The notes beneath the pieces are model-generated. The model was not told where the DNA came from. It saw nothing but the letters and a program-made list of their open reading frames with translations, and made no database searches. A stretch of 19,403 nucleotides of DNA from an uncultured Thermomicrobiales bacterium (GTDB taxonomy: Bacteria > Chloroflexota > Chloroflexia > Thermomicrobiales > UBA6265), in the NCBI GenBank assembly GCA_902806365.1, contig CADCWJ010000280.1, positions 1 to 19,403 of the forward strand, read 5' to 3'. The position numbers and the translations under genes were made by a program. This document shows positions 1 to 7,095 of the stretch, in pieces. Within the stretch, counting starts at the first letter, position 1; each line of letters opens with the position of its first letter.

Positions 1-246
1 CAGGATCGTGCCATCGGCCTGGAACGTGTAGCCCCCGATCATCGAGTCATGCTGGTAGGCCAGCTCGTTGGTGCTCGTCGCCGGGGAATACCGGAACAGC
101 CGCCCGCTCGGAATATCGACCCAGTAGAGCGCCCGCTCGTCCTCGTTCCAGAGCGGGCCCTCGCCGGTTTCACTGGGTTCGTCGACGAGCAGCTCGGGCG
201 CGGCGGCATCGATTATCGGCACCGCATCGGAGTTCGGTTGTGTCAT
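1..246 (-). CDS. SMP-30/gluconolactonase-family sugar lactonase, N-terminal part
   Basis: Only the first 82 residues lie in the window; the gene continues off the left edge. The translation carries the family's N-terminal signature: GEGPLW (Glu29, the expected first metal ligand of the six-bladed propeller), then ALYWVDI and GRLFRY. Family members hydrolyse sugar lactones with a divalent metal. The gene follows the 2-keto-3-deoxyarabonate dehydratase-like gene by about 50 nt on the same strand, so an aldonolactonase role (for example L-arabinonolactonase) is a reasonable inference; substrate cannot be read from this fragment. The start is ambiguous: ATG at 246 or in-frame ATG at 258. The only purine-rich stretch (GAAGGG) abuts the 258 start and sits about 12 nt before the 246 start. 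Family assignment is firm, substrate is not. Confidence 0.8.
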   Translation of the reverse strand, partial: MTQPNSDAVPIIDAAAPELLVDEPSETGEGPLWNEDERALYWVDIPSGRLFRYSPATSTNELAYQHDSMIGGYTFQADGTIL

Positions 247-299
247 CGGCCTGGTCATCCCTTCTTGTCGTGACAGCTCACACGATGCGATAGCGGGCC

Positions 300-1229
300 T
301 CAGTGTGCAGCCGCCCAGCGCAGGATCAGCGGATCGCGACGCCGTGCATGCGCGATCAAGCCCTCCTCGATCGCGGGTGCAAGCGGGCCGAACGGAGCAC
401 GGGTGGCGGCGCTTCGGATGATGCCGCCCTCCTTCATCAGCACCTTCGTGGCGCGGAGCCCGCATTGCCGGTTCTCGAAATGGATCATCGGCAGCCACGC
501 TTCCCAGAGGTCCGTCGCGCTCGGACGATCGCCGGCATGCCAGCGCCGGACGACTTCCCCGAGGATATCGGGGATCATCGCGCTGGGCATCGTGCCAACG
601 GCCCCCGCCTCGAGATCGGGGATCAGGGTGATTCCTTCTTCGCCGTCGAACGGACCGGGCAGCGCGTCGCCGGCCAGCGCGATCAGGGTCCGGATCGCGC
701 TGGCCGCGTTGGCGGACTCGATCTTGGCGTACCGAACCAGCGGGATTGCCTGTGCCAGCTCGGCCAGCAGCGGGGACGGCAACGGAGTGCCGCTCATAGG
801 CGCGTCCTGGATCATGATCGGGATCGCGATCGCTTCCGCCACCGTGCCGAAAAAGCGGAGCAGGTCGGACCCGCCGACTCGCAGGGTGGCGCCGTGGTAG
901 GGCGGCATCAGCATCACCATCGCGGCACCGGCATCCTGGGCACGCCGGCTTCGCTCGGCGGCGATCCGGGCGCTGTAGTGGCTGGTGGTGACGATCACCG
1001 GGACACGGCCCGCGACGTGATCCAGCGCGAGTGCCAACAGCTCGTCGCGCTCCTGGTCGCTCAGCGAGAATTGCTCGGAATAGTTGGCCAGAATGCAGAT
1101 CGCGTCGACACCGGCGTCGATCAGGAAATCCAGCGACCGGCGCTGCCCTTCGAGGTCGAGGGACTCGTCATCGTTGAAGATCGTCGGCGCGATCGGGATC
1201 ACCCCGCGCAGGAGGGTCTGCTCGTCCAT
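300..1229 (-). CDS. 2-keto-3-deoxy-L-arabonate dehydratase-like protein (DHDPS/NAL superfamily)
   Basis: The 309-residue protein is a full-length TIM-barrel aldolase/dehydratase of the DapA/NanA superfamily, with the Schiff-base lysine in YAKIES at Lys169. It is not a DapA. The usual GTTGE loop is replaced by ILANYSEQF (47-54), and the YNxP catalytic-Tyr motif by QDAP (141-144). These features, with TTSHYS (81-86), PPYHGAT (109-115), DGEE, ENRQ and a C-terminal RRDPLILRW, resemble what I recall of the Azospirillum AraD type of L-2-keto-3-deoxyarabonate dehydratase (EC 4.2.1.43), which makes 2-oxoglutarate semialdehyde in the non-phosphorylative L-arabinose pathway. The ATG is preceded by GGGAG at 6-nt spacing. 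It sits 19 nt after the cupin gene and just before a lactonase-like gene, as expected for a sugar-acid operon. Family is certain; exact substrate is inferred. Confidence 0.85.
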   Translation of the reverse strand: MDEQTLLRGVIPIAPTIFNDDESLDLEGQRRSLDFLIDAGVDAICILANYSEQFSLSDQERDELLALALDHVAGRVPVIVTTSHYSARIAAERSRRAQDAGAAMVMLMPPYHGATLRVGGSDLLRFFGTVAEAIAIPIMIQDAPMSGTPLPSPLLAELAQAIPLVRYAKIESANAASAIRTLIALAGDALPGPFDGEEGITLIPDLEAGAVGTMPSAMIPDILGEVVRRWHAGDRPSATDLWEAWLPMIHFENRQCGLRATKVLMKEGGIIRSAATRAPFGPLAPAIEEGLIAHARRRDPLILRWAAAH

Positions 1230-1248
1230 TGCGATCTCCCGGCCCTTC

Positions 1249-1620
1249 CTACGATCCCCCCGGATCCGGCTCGTAGTCGAGATGAGCGATCGTCATCAGG
1301 AAAGCCCCATCGGCGATCCCGTTGACCGCATGCTGGACGCCTCCGGCCAGCGAGATCAAGTGCCCTTCGTTCAGGTCCTGGGCGACGTCGTCGATCGTCA
1401 GTCGGATCGAGCCGCGCAGAACCTGGATCGTGGTTGGCCCGGGCGCGGCATGCTCGTGCATCTCCCCACCTGTAAGCATCGTCACAAGCACGACGCGTAG
1501 AGTAGCGGTTTTGATCAGAATTTCGGCACGATGCCTGGCCACGCTGCCCGCATCAGGTGGGAACCGCTCGATCTCCGCGTTCAAGTCATACAACGCGACC
1601 GTTGATTCATCCCGCATCAT
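1249..1620 (-). CDS. Small cupin-domain protein
   Basis: A 123-residue single-domain cupin. The first cupin motif is visible as GGEMHEHAAPGP (His-x-His, around residues 51-62) followed by QVLRGSI. The second motif is GHLISLAGGVQHAV with its conserved His. The beta-barrel presumably binds one metal; no reaction can be assigned from sequence. I chose the ATG at 1620 because GGGGGAG lies 4 nt upstream; the adjacent ATG at 1617 has 7-nt spacing and is equally good. An in-frame ATG 24 nt further up (1644) lacks this site and would place it inside the coding region. It is the first gene of the operon cupin - dehydratase - lactonase. It may be a sugar isomerase/epimerase-like or sensory cupin, but neither is shown. 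Confidence 0.8.
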   Translation of the reverse strand: MMRDESTVALYDLNAEIERFPPDAGSVARHRAEILIKTATLRVVLVTMLTGGEMHEHAAPGPTTIQVLRGSIRLTIDDVAQDLNEGHLISLAGGVQHAVNGIADGAFLMTIAHLDYEPDPGGS

Positions 1621-1987
1621 GGTGCTCCCCCATTTTGTCAACAACCCGGCCTGCCGACCTCATCGATTCGCTGCGTCAAGAGCCAGTTCGGTGCCGCCGC
1701 CGAGCCGTTCGGAGCCAAGCGGCCACCGCTGATCGATCGAATGAAAGCGTCGCGTACGTACGGGGATAGACGCGCCTTTCAGCGCTCGTGCCATCTGTAG
1801 TGGATGCAGGTGCCTGGATTTGTGCATACGGACCATAAAGCGTGGTCGTATTCGTCCCTTTTGCACCTAGGCCGGATTATGCCGTGATTCTTAGACTGCA
1901 GAGAGACCACACGCCGCCGTGTGAATTGTGCAAAGTGTGCACGCGTCGTCATGAGTCGCGCCACGGGCAGGGATGAGGATTGTAACA
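1621..1987. other. Divergent intergenic region between the cupin operon and amtB
   Basis: About 367 nt separate two diverging transcription units, so both promoters should lie here. I see no convincing sigma-70 pair for either. A perfect TTGACA exists on the minus strand (1641-1636), but its matching -10 would fall inside the cupin gene. Short open frames in the region have no ribosome site or recognisable product. Two small inverted repeats lie near the amtB side and are listed separately. Confidence 0.5.
1908..1942 (+). promoter_or_regulatory. Two adjacent inverted repeats upstream of amtB
   Basis: CACACG-ccgc-CGTGTG at 1908-1923 and GTGCA-aagtg-TGCAC at 1928-1942 follow one another 46-80 nt before the amtB start. 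They could be operator half-sites for nitrogen control or a 5'-UTR structure. They do not fit the NtcA (GTA-N8-TAC) consensus, nor, as far as I can see, TnrA. Short palindromes are common in high-GC DNA, so confidence is low. Confidence 0.25.
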
Positions 1988-3214
1988 ATGGAGATCGATA
2001 CGGGGAATACCGCCTGGGTCCTGATGGCAACGGCGCTGGTCATGCTGATGACGCCTGCGCTCGGTTTCTTCTACGGCGGGCTCGTGAGCCGCAAGAACGT
2101 GCTCTCGACGATCATGCACAGTTTCTTCATCCTCGCGCTGATCAGTGTGGTCTGGGTGCTCTGGGGCTACACGCTGGCGTTCGGGCCGGACCGGGGCGGG
2201 TTGATCGGCGGGCTCGACTTCATCGGGCTTCGCAACATCACGCCAACGGATGTCTGGACCCCGTACGGGATCCCGACGATGGGCTTCGTCGCCTTCCAGA
2301 TGATGTTCGCGGCGATCACCCCGGCCCTGATCACCGGCGCCTTCGCCGAGCGCAAGCGCTTCAAGGCGTTCGTCGTCTTCTCGATCCTCTGGTCGACGAT
2401 CGTCTATGCCCCGCTCGCCCATTGGGTCTGGGGTGGCGGCTGGCTGTTCGAGCTCGGGGCGCTTGACTTCGCCGGTGGCACCGTGATCCACATCTCATCC
2501 GGCGTCGCTGCCCTCGTCTGCGCGATCGTGCTGGGCCGGCGCAAGACGTTCGGCACCGCGGAGACTGATCCGCATGACCTGACGATGACGGTGCTCGGGG
2601 CCGGGCTGCTCTGGTTCGGCTGGTTCGGCTTCAACGCCGGCTCCGCGCTCGGCGCCAACGGCCTCGCCGCGCATGCCTTTGTCGTGACCAATGTTGCCGC
2701 CGCGATGGGCGCCCTGAGCTGGATGACGGCGTCGTGGATGCGCAAGGGGCACCCGAGCGTACTTGGCGCGGCGGCGGGCGCGGTGGCCGGTCTGGTTGGA
2801 ATCACCCCGGCGGCCGGGTTCGTTGGTGTCCCCGCCGCGCTGATCATCGGGTTCGTGGCTGGTATCGCCTGCTTCCTGACGGTCGATCTGCTCAAGGAGC
2901 GCCTCCGGATCGATGACGCGCTCGATGTCTTCGCGGTCCACGGCGTCGGCGGGATCTGGGGCGCCCTGGCGACCGGCCTGTTCGCCGACGAGGCGATCAG
3001 CGGCACGGAAGGGCTCAACGGCCTCTTCTTCGGCAACCCGGAGCAACTCTGGTACCAGGTCGTGGCGACGATGGCCGCGGTCGTTTTCTCCGGAGTCGCG
3101 ACCTTCGTGATCCTCAAGGCGATCAACCTGGTGATCCCGATCCGGGTCGAGGAAGACGCCGAGGTACTCGGCCTCGACACGAGCCAGCACGGAGAGGTCG
3201 CCTACCAAATCTGA
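1988..3214 (+). CDS. amtB: Ammonium transporter, Amt/MEP/Rh family
   Basis: A 408-residue polytopic membrane protein that conducts ammonium across the cytoplasmic membrane. Key channel residues are present at the same numbers as in E. coli AmtB: the twin histidines His168 (VIHIS) and His318 (AVHGV), Phe107 and Phe215 of the gate, Trp148 and Asp160. The family signature runs from DFAGG (160-164) to VLGRR. The C-terminal tail, EDAEVLGLDTSQHGE, matches the conserved tail that docks on PII proteins. The start is the ATG with GAGGA 8 nt upstream; a longer in-frame start at 1973 would overlap that site. No glnK/PII gene follows. Instead there is a hairpin and a tiny membrane-protein gene. Transcription is divergent from the sugar-acid operon. 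Confidence 0.96.
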   Translation: MEIDTGNTAWVLMATALVMLMTPALGFFYGGLVSRKNVLSTIMHSFFILALISVVWVLWGYTLAFGPDRGGLIGGLDFIGLRNITPTDVWTPYGIPTMGFVAFQMMFAAITPALITGAFAERKRFKAFVVFSILWSTIVYAPLAHWVWGGGWLFELGALDFAGGTVIHISSGVAALVCAIVLGRRKTFGTAETDPHDLTMTVLGAGLLWFGWFGFNAGSALGANGLAAHAFVVTNVAAAMGALSWMTASWMRKGHPSVLGAAAGAVAGLVGITPAAGFVGVPAALIIGFVAGIACFLTVDLLKERLRIDDALDVFAVHGVGGIWGALATGLFADEAISGTEGLNGLFFGNPEQLWYQVVATMAAVVFSGVATFVILKAINLVIPIRVEEDAEVLGLDTSQHGEVAYQI

Positions 3215-3236
3215 TCGTTCGTCACGCGAATCGATC

Positions 3237-3269
3237 GTGGCGGCCGGACATTGGCTTGCCGGTCGCCAC
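3237..3269 (+). other. Intercistronic hairpin after amtB
   Basis: An 11-bp stem with one G-U pair: GTGGCGGCCGG (3237-3247) pairs with CCGGTCGCCAC (3259-3269) around an 11-nt loop. No T-tract follows. It may act as an attenuator or as a 3' stabiliser that sets a ratio between amtB and the downstream small gene. Confidence 0.45.
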
Positions 3270-3310
3270 CCACGCACGATAACGGGCCAGACGCCCGGGG
3301 AGACTCTTCA

Positions 3311-3466
3311 ATGCTGTTGCTCATCGCCTTCGCCTGTTTCACCGCGCTGTTCGTCATTTGGCTGGTTCTGCCGAACGTGAACGAACCACGCCGGGTCGGG
3401 AGTGCCGCTGCCCATTCCGCACCGGAGACCGGGAACGATTCGACCGCGATGCCGGTCCGCGCGTAG
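3311..3466 (+). CDS. 51-residue single-helix membrane protein downstream of amtB
   Basis: I do not recognise a family. The peptide begins MLLLIAFACFTALFVIWLV, a clear transmembrane helix (residues 1-20), followed by a proline/arginine turn (NVNEPRR) and a polar tail of about 25 residues rich in Ala, Ser, Thr and Glu. The ATG has GGGGAGA upstream at about 7-8 nt, a good ribosome site, which is the main reason to call it real. It sits 96 nt after amtB on the same strand and before a strong hairpin terminator, so it is probably co-transcribed. A role as an Amt accessory or small regulatory peptide is only a guess. The N-out/C-in orientation suggested by the Arg pair is also inference. Confidence 0.6.
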   Translation: MLLLIAFACFTALFVIWLVLPNVNEPRRVGSAAAHSAPETGNDSTAMPVRA

Positions 3467-3500
3467 TCATCGGTCACCGGCACAATTGCATCTCCGCTAA

Positions 3501-3536
3501 CGACGACAGGCGCCCCACGCGGGGCGTCTGTCGTCG
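3501..3536 (+). terminator. Strong GC-rich hairpin ending the amtB operon
   Basis: A 16-bp stem with one G-U pair and a 4-nt ACGC loop: positions 3501-3516 pair with 3521-3536. It lies 35 nt after the small membrane-protein stop. There is no U-tract, so termination would be of the non-canonical (hairpin-only) type. Confidence 0.65.
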
Positions 3537-3646
3537 CGCGCTGGTCGTCGAACCGGAGCTTCCTTGCAGGGGCGGGCTAGCGGATATGAGCGTGAACCTT
3601 CTCACGGAACGATTGCCCGCGGACGCCTGCACTGAGCGAAGTCGAA

Positions 3647-3691
3647 TGTGCCCGCCCATGACCAGGCAGGAGAGTGCCACGGGCGGGCACA
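3647..3691. repeat. Perfect 11-bp inverted repeat
   Basis: TGTGCCCGCCC (3647-3657) and GGGCGGGCACA (3681-3691) are exact reverse complements separated by 23 nt. It directly follows the ACTGAGCGAAGTCGAA motif, which suggests one composite repeat unit. Confidence 0.6.
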
Positions 3692-3705
3692 GACCCATTC
3701 ACAGG

Positions 3706-3722
3706 CGATTGCGAAGCAATCG
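3706..3722. repeat. 7-bp hairpin with GAA loop
   Basis: CGATTGC (3706-3712), loop GAA, GCAATCG (3716-3722). It lies 14 nt from the larger inverted repeat and probably belongs to the same structured element. Confidence 0.45.
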
Positions 3723-3863
3723 AGCGGATGCGGCCCATCGCTTCGCTCCGATGTCGCTTACAGGGCAGGCTGTTCGAGGTGTCTCCGGCGGAATGACCTC
3801 CTTATCGATTCTGGCCCGCTTCTACAACAGGTCTCTCACGTCTCGCGTTGGGCGGTCCAAGGG

Positions 3864-4433
3864 TCATCTCCGGCAGAACGCGATAATCTCGGCGAGCGAG
3901 GGGGTGTAACCATCGGTGGTGTCGACGGTGAAGAGCGGTGCGTCGAGCGGGACCGGGCCGTGCAAGCCCGTTCCGACCCGCGCCACCAGCTCGGGCAGCG
4001 CTTCGGCATCACAATGAACGACGTGCCGGCTGCCTGAAGCGGCGCGCGCCTCGTAGCGAGCGAGGAACAGCGAAGGGGTGGTCGTGCAATAGACCTGGCG
4101 TACCTGAACGCCCTGCTGGATCCGGCTCACATCCCGCGCGGCGAGACCCGGCAGGAAGTTGGACTCCAGGATGGCGCTCACCCCGGCCTCGAGCACGGTT
4201 CCCGCGACGCTTCCGAGGAGCGCCACGGACTGGGTGCCGATGATCCGGGATTGCGCCCGGTCGAACGACGCCGCGTCGTACGCACCGGCATCGAACAGCA
4301 GCTCCTTGAACCGGTCCTTCGTGAACAGCGGCCACCCCAGGGCAGTGGCGACGAGGTGGGCAAGCGTGGTCTTGCCGGTCGCGGGCATCCCGGACACGAT
4401 GATGAGACTGGGTCGGACGCGATCGGTGGTCAC
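3864..4433 (-). CDS. AAA_33-type P-loop kinase/ATPase
   Basis: A 189-residue nucleotide-binding protein. The N-terminus PSLIIVSGMPATGKTTLA contains Walker A (GMPATGKT, Lys21), typical of small-molecule kinases of the AAA_33/zeta/chloramphenicol-phosphotransferase fold. AILESNF (about 87-93) is the strand-end acidic motif, and the lid region has LARYEARAASGSRH. The substrate cannot be told. I chose GTG at 4433: AGGGA lies 5 nt upstream and the family core starts a few residues in. A frame-extending ATG at 4499 has no ribosome site and would run into the divergent decarboxylase gene. The 51-nt gap to that gene must hold both start regions. Confidence 0.75.
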   Translation of the reverse strand: MTTDRVRPSLIIVSGMPATGKTTLAHLVATALGWPLFTKDRFKELLFDAGAYDAASFDRAQSRIIGTQSVALLGSVAGTVLEAGVSAILESNFLPGLAARDVSRIQQGVQVRQVYCTTTPSLFLARYEARAASGSRHVVHCDAEALPELVARVGTGLHGPVPLDAPLFTVDTTDGYTPSLAEIIAFCRR

Positions 4434-4484
4434 TTGAATCCCTGCCTCCGTTGCAGCCACGCCCGCCTCCAGAGGAGCATCCTC

Positions 4485-6065
4485 ATGTCCAGTCAACATG
4501 GCCTGCCAAGTGACGGTCTTTCACCTTCCGGGATGCTGGATTCCGAGCAGTTCCGGTCGCTTGCGCACGAGGCGGTGGACATTGCCGCCGAGTATTTGGC
4601 AACACTGCCATCGCAGCCGGTGTATCAGCGCATGCCGTCGCACGCGATTGCATCGATTCTCGACGCTCCGCTCCCTGCTGCGGGCAACCCCGCGCGCGAT
4701 GTCCTCGAAACTGTCGCCGCCGAGATCATGCCATACCCAATGGGCAACGGACATCCGCGATTCTTTGGCTGGGTGAACTCGCCGCCGGACCCGATTGGGA
4801 TCGTCGCCGAGCTGCTCGCCGCTACCATGAATCCGAGTTGCGCTGGAGGCGATCATGCGGCGATATACCTCGAACGGACGACCGTCCGCTGGCTGATGGA
4901 GCTCGTCGGTTACCCGACGGACGGAAGCATGGGCATCCTTGTCAGCGGCGGATCGATGGCATCGCTGACCTGCCTGGCCGCGGCCCGCCACCAAACCGCC
5001 ACCGTAGACGGATGGAGTATCCGGGAGGAAGGATTCCAAGGAGCGCGTCCCCCGCTGATCATGTACGTGTCGTCCGAGACGCACACAACGGTCATCAAGG
5101 CGGCCGAGTTGCTCGGCATCGGCTCGACGCATGTGCGGATGATCGCGGCGGATCGACACTACCGGTTCGATCCGCGGGAACTGGCGCGACAGATCGACCG
5201 CGACCGTGCCGACGGCCTACGCCCGTTCTGCGTCGTTGGCTCGGCGGGGACGGTGAACACCGGGGCGATCGATCCGCTCGATGAATTGGCCGACCTGTGT
5301 GGGGATGAAGGGCTCTGGCTCCATGTAGATGGCGCGTACGGCGGCGTCGGCATCCTCGACGAGCGTCGCCGGGATCTCTTCCGGGGCATGGAACGGGCCG
5401 ACTCGCTGGCGATCGATCCCCACAAGTGGCTCTCGGTTCCGGTGGAGTGTGGCTGCGCGATGGTGCGGACCGGCGCGCTGCTGCGCGACACGTTCTCCCT
5501 CGTCCCGCCGTACATTCGCGTCGAGGAGGGCAAGGGGATAGGCGGCCTGCCCTGGTACTCGGAATACGGATTCCAGCAATCGCGCGGGTTCCGGGCCCTG
5601 AAAACCTGGATGACCCTGGCCCACAGTGGCCGGGATGGCCTTGCCCGCGTCATCTCGCGCCACAACGATCTGGCCGCGTCGCTCGTCGACCTGATTCGCG
5701 AATCGCCGGATCTGGAGCTGGTTGAGGCGCCGGTTCTGTCGATCGTCTGCTTCCGCTATCATCCTCGTCACCCGGAGCTTGATGACGACGCGCTCAACGC
5801 CATCAACAAGCGGATCATGGAGGATGTCCAGAGCGACGGCACCGCGTTCCTGACCCAGGCGGTCCTCCGGGGCACGTTTGCGCTCAGGGCGAACATCCTT
5901 CATTTCGGCACCACGGTCGAGGACCTGGATACCCTGGTCTCCGCTGTCCTGGAGGCTGGAGCGCGTGCGACTCATCGTGAGCGGGCTTCCGTCGATGGAC
6001 CTGAGTTTCATGGTGCATCCAACCATCACGAACGCCTCAATGTGCGCTCCGCAGACGAGCAATAG
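4485..6065 (+). CDS. PLP-dependent group II amino-acid decarboxylase
   Basis: A 526-residue fold-type I PLP enzyme of the aromatic-L-amino-acid/glutamate decarboxylase group. Visible motifs are NGHPRFFGW (substrate-side N-terminal region), SGGSMASL, SSETHTTVIKA, SAGTVNTGAIDPL, HVDGAYG with the pyridine-N-binding Asp282, and DPHKWL with the Schiff-base Lys314. It would decarboxylate an L-amino acid to an amine in the cytoplasm; the substrate (Trp, Tyr, DOPA or other) is not decided by what I can see. The ATG at 4485 has AGAGGAG 7 nt upstream, so longer in-frame extensions are not used. The last ~35 residues form a polar tail rich in His, Arg and Glu that looks disordered. It diverges from the P-loop kinase and is followed by a hairpin before moxR. 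Confidence 0.93.
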   Translation: MSSQHGLPSDGLSPSGMLDSEQFRSLAHEAVDIAAEYLATLPSQPVYQRMPSHAIASILDAPLPAAGNPARDVLETVAAEIMPYPMGNGHPRFFGWVNSPPDPIGIVAELLAATMNPSCAGGDHAAIYLERTTVRWLMELVGYPTDGSMGILVSGGSMASLTCLAAARHQTATVDGWSIREEGFQGARPPLIMYVSSETHTTVIKAAELLGIGSTHVRMIAADRHYRFDPRELARQIDRDRADGLRPFCVVGSAGTVNTGAIDPLDELADLCGDEGLWLHVDGAYGGVGILDERRRDLFRGMERADSLAIDPHKWLSVPVECGCAMVRTGALLRDTFSLVPPYIRVEEGKGIGGLPWYSEYGFQQSRGFRALKTWMTLAHSGRDGLARVISRHNDLAASLVDLIRESPDLELVEAPVLSIVCFRYHPRHPELDDDALNAINKRIMEDVQSDGTAFLTQAVLRGTFALRANILHFGTTVEDLDTLVSAVLEAGARATHRERASVDGPEFHGASNHHERLNVRSADEQ

Positions 6066-6075
6066 CTGTCGTACA

Positions 6076-6112
6076 CTGGCTCCACCATAATCTCTCATAA
6101 AAGTGGAGCCAG
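6076..6112 (+). promoter_or_regulatory. Perfect hairpin enclosing the moxR ribosome site
   Basis: CTGGCTCCAC (6076-6085) pairs exactly with GTGGAGCCAG (6103-6112), with a 17-nt A/T-rich loop. The 3' arm contains the GTGGAG ribosome site of the gene starting at 6116. In a read-through transcript from the decarboxylase gene it could act as a weak terminator or hide the ribosome site. The loop contains CATAAT (6086-6091), a possible -10, without a good -35. Confidence 0.55.
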
Positions 6113-6115
6113 CCC

Positions 6116-7090
6116 ATGCTACGTGACGCGAGCGCGCCAGGCCGGATCAGGGACGTCGCGACGGGGATTATCGATCAGGTCGAGCGGGTCATCATCGGCA
6201 AGCGGGCGGTCATCGAAGAAGTCGTCGTCGCCATTCTCTGCGAAGGGCACGTCCTGCTCGAAGACGTGCCGGGTATCGGGAAGACGATGCTCGCCCGGTC
6301 CGTGGCCGCGGCGCTCGGCGGCGAGTTCGGGCGAGTTCAGTTCACCCCGGACCTCCTCCCGTCGGACATTACCGGATCGCTCGTATTCGACCCGCGCTCG
6401 GCCGAGTTCAGCTACCGGCAGGGGCCGATCGTGACCAACGTCCTGCTCGCCGACGAGATCAACCGGGCCGGTCCGCGCACGCAATCCGCGCTGCTCGAAG
6501 CGATGGAGGAGCGGCAGGTCACGGTCGAGCGCGAGCGGGTCGCGCTGCCGCGCCCCTTCTTCGTGCTCGCCACCCAGAATCCGGTGGAGCTGGAGGGGAC
6601 ATTTCCGCTCCCGGAAGCACAGCTCGACCGCTTCCTGCTCCGGACGTCGATCGGCTATCCGGCACATGACGAGGAGCGGATGATGCTCCGTCGCTTCCGG
6701 ACCGCCACCCCGCTGGCGGGTGTTCAGCCGGTCACGAGCCCTGAGGATCTGCTGGACCTGATTCGTTCGGTGCGGGACATCCATGTCGGTGTCGCGGTAG
6801 AGGACTACCTGCTGATGCTGGTGCGGCGGACCCGCGACCACGACAACATCGAAGTCGGCGCGAGCCCGCGCGCGTCCCTTGCACTCGAGCGGGCGAGCCA
6901 GGCCCGGGCCGGGATCGCCGGTCGCGGTTACGTGATTCCGGACGATGTCCGGCTGATGGCGCCCTCCGTCCTCTCGCACCGGATCATGCCGACCGCCCAG
7001 GCCGACCTGCTCGGAAAGTCCAACGTCGACCTGATCGCCGACGTGATCGCGAACACCCCGGTCCCGGTCGAATCGATGGAAACGGTCTGA
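6116..7090 (+). CDS. MoxR-family AAA+ ATPase
   Basis: A 324-residue MoxR ATPase. Walker A is DVPGIGKT (Lys56), Walker B LLADEIN (Asp113-Glu114), followed by the MoxR hallmarks NRAGPRTQSALLEAMEE, ATQNPVE and EGTFPLPEAQLDRF. The C-terminal lid (about 225-320) includes GASPRAS, the sensor-2 arginine region. MoxR proteins act as chaperone-like ATPases that help mature or activate partners, commonly the DUF58/vWA-like proteins encoded beside them. Here the next gene is DUF58, 5 nt downstream, and then a DUF4129 membrane protein, the standard operon order. The start ATG has AGTGGAG 7 nt upstream, embedded in a hairpin. Confidence 0.95.
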   Translation: MLRDASAPGRIRDVATGIIDQVERVIIGKRAVIEEVVVAILCEGHVLLEDVPGIGKTMLARSVAAALGGEFGRVQFTPDLLPSDITGSLVFDPRSAEFSYRQGPIVTNVLLADEINRAGPRTQSALLEAMEERQVTVERERVALPRPFFVLATQNPVELEGTFPLPEAQLDRFLLRTSIGYPAHDEERMMLRRFRTATPLAGVQPVTSPEDLLDLIRSVRDIHVGVAVEDYLLMLVRRTRDHDNIEVGASPRASLALERASQARAGIAGRGYVIPDDVRLMAPSVLSHRIMPTAQADLLGKSNVDLIADVIANTPVPVESMETV

Positions 7091-7095
7091 TCGCG

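Larger units (their letters stand above)
3537..3863. other. Non-coding spacer with repeat-like, structured sequence
   Basis: About 327 nt between the amtB terminator and the end of the kinase gene, with no credible gene. It contains ACTGAGCGAAGTCGAA (3631-3646), which looks like a dispersed intergenic repeat element I associate with environmental Chloroflexota genomes (recall, unchecked). Two inverted repeats listed below follow it, and it may hold the terminator of the minus-strand kinase. Confidence 0.45.

Noticed and set aside
303..1325. Long plus-strand open frame opposite the dehydratase gene
   Set aside because: It has no recognisable domain and low-complexity Arg/Gly/Asp composition. 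It mirrors a clear DHDPS-superfamily gene, a common artefact in high-GC DNA.
1636..1641. Perfect TTGACA on the minus strand just before the cupin gene
   Set aside because: A -10 element at the normal distance would lie at the start codon, with no TATAAT-like sequence there; probably chance.
4251..4484. In-frame N-terminal extension of the decarboxylase
   Set aside because: The extension would be Arg-rich and would overlap the divergent kinase; a strong ribosome site marks the ATG at 4485.
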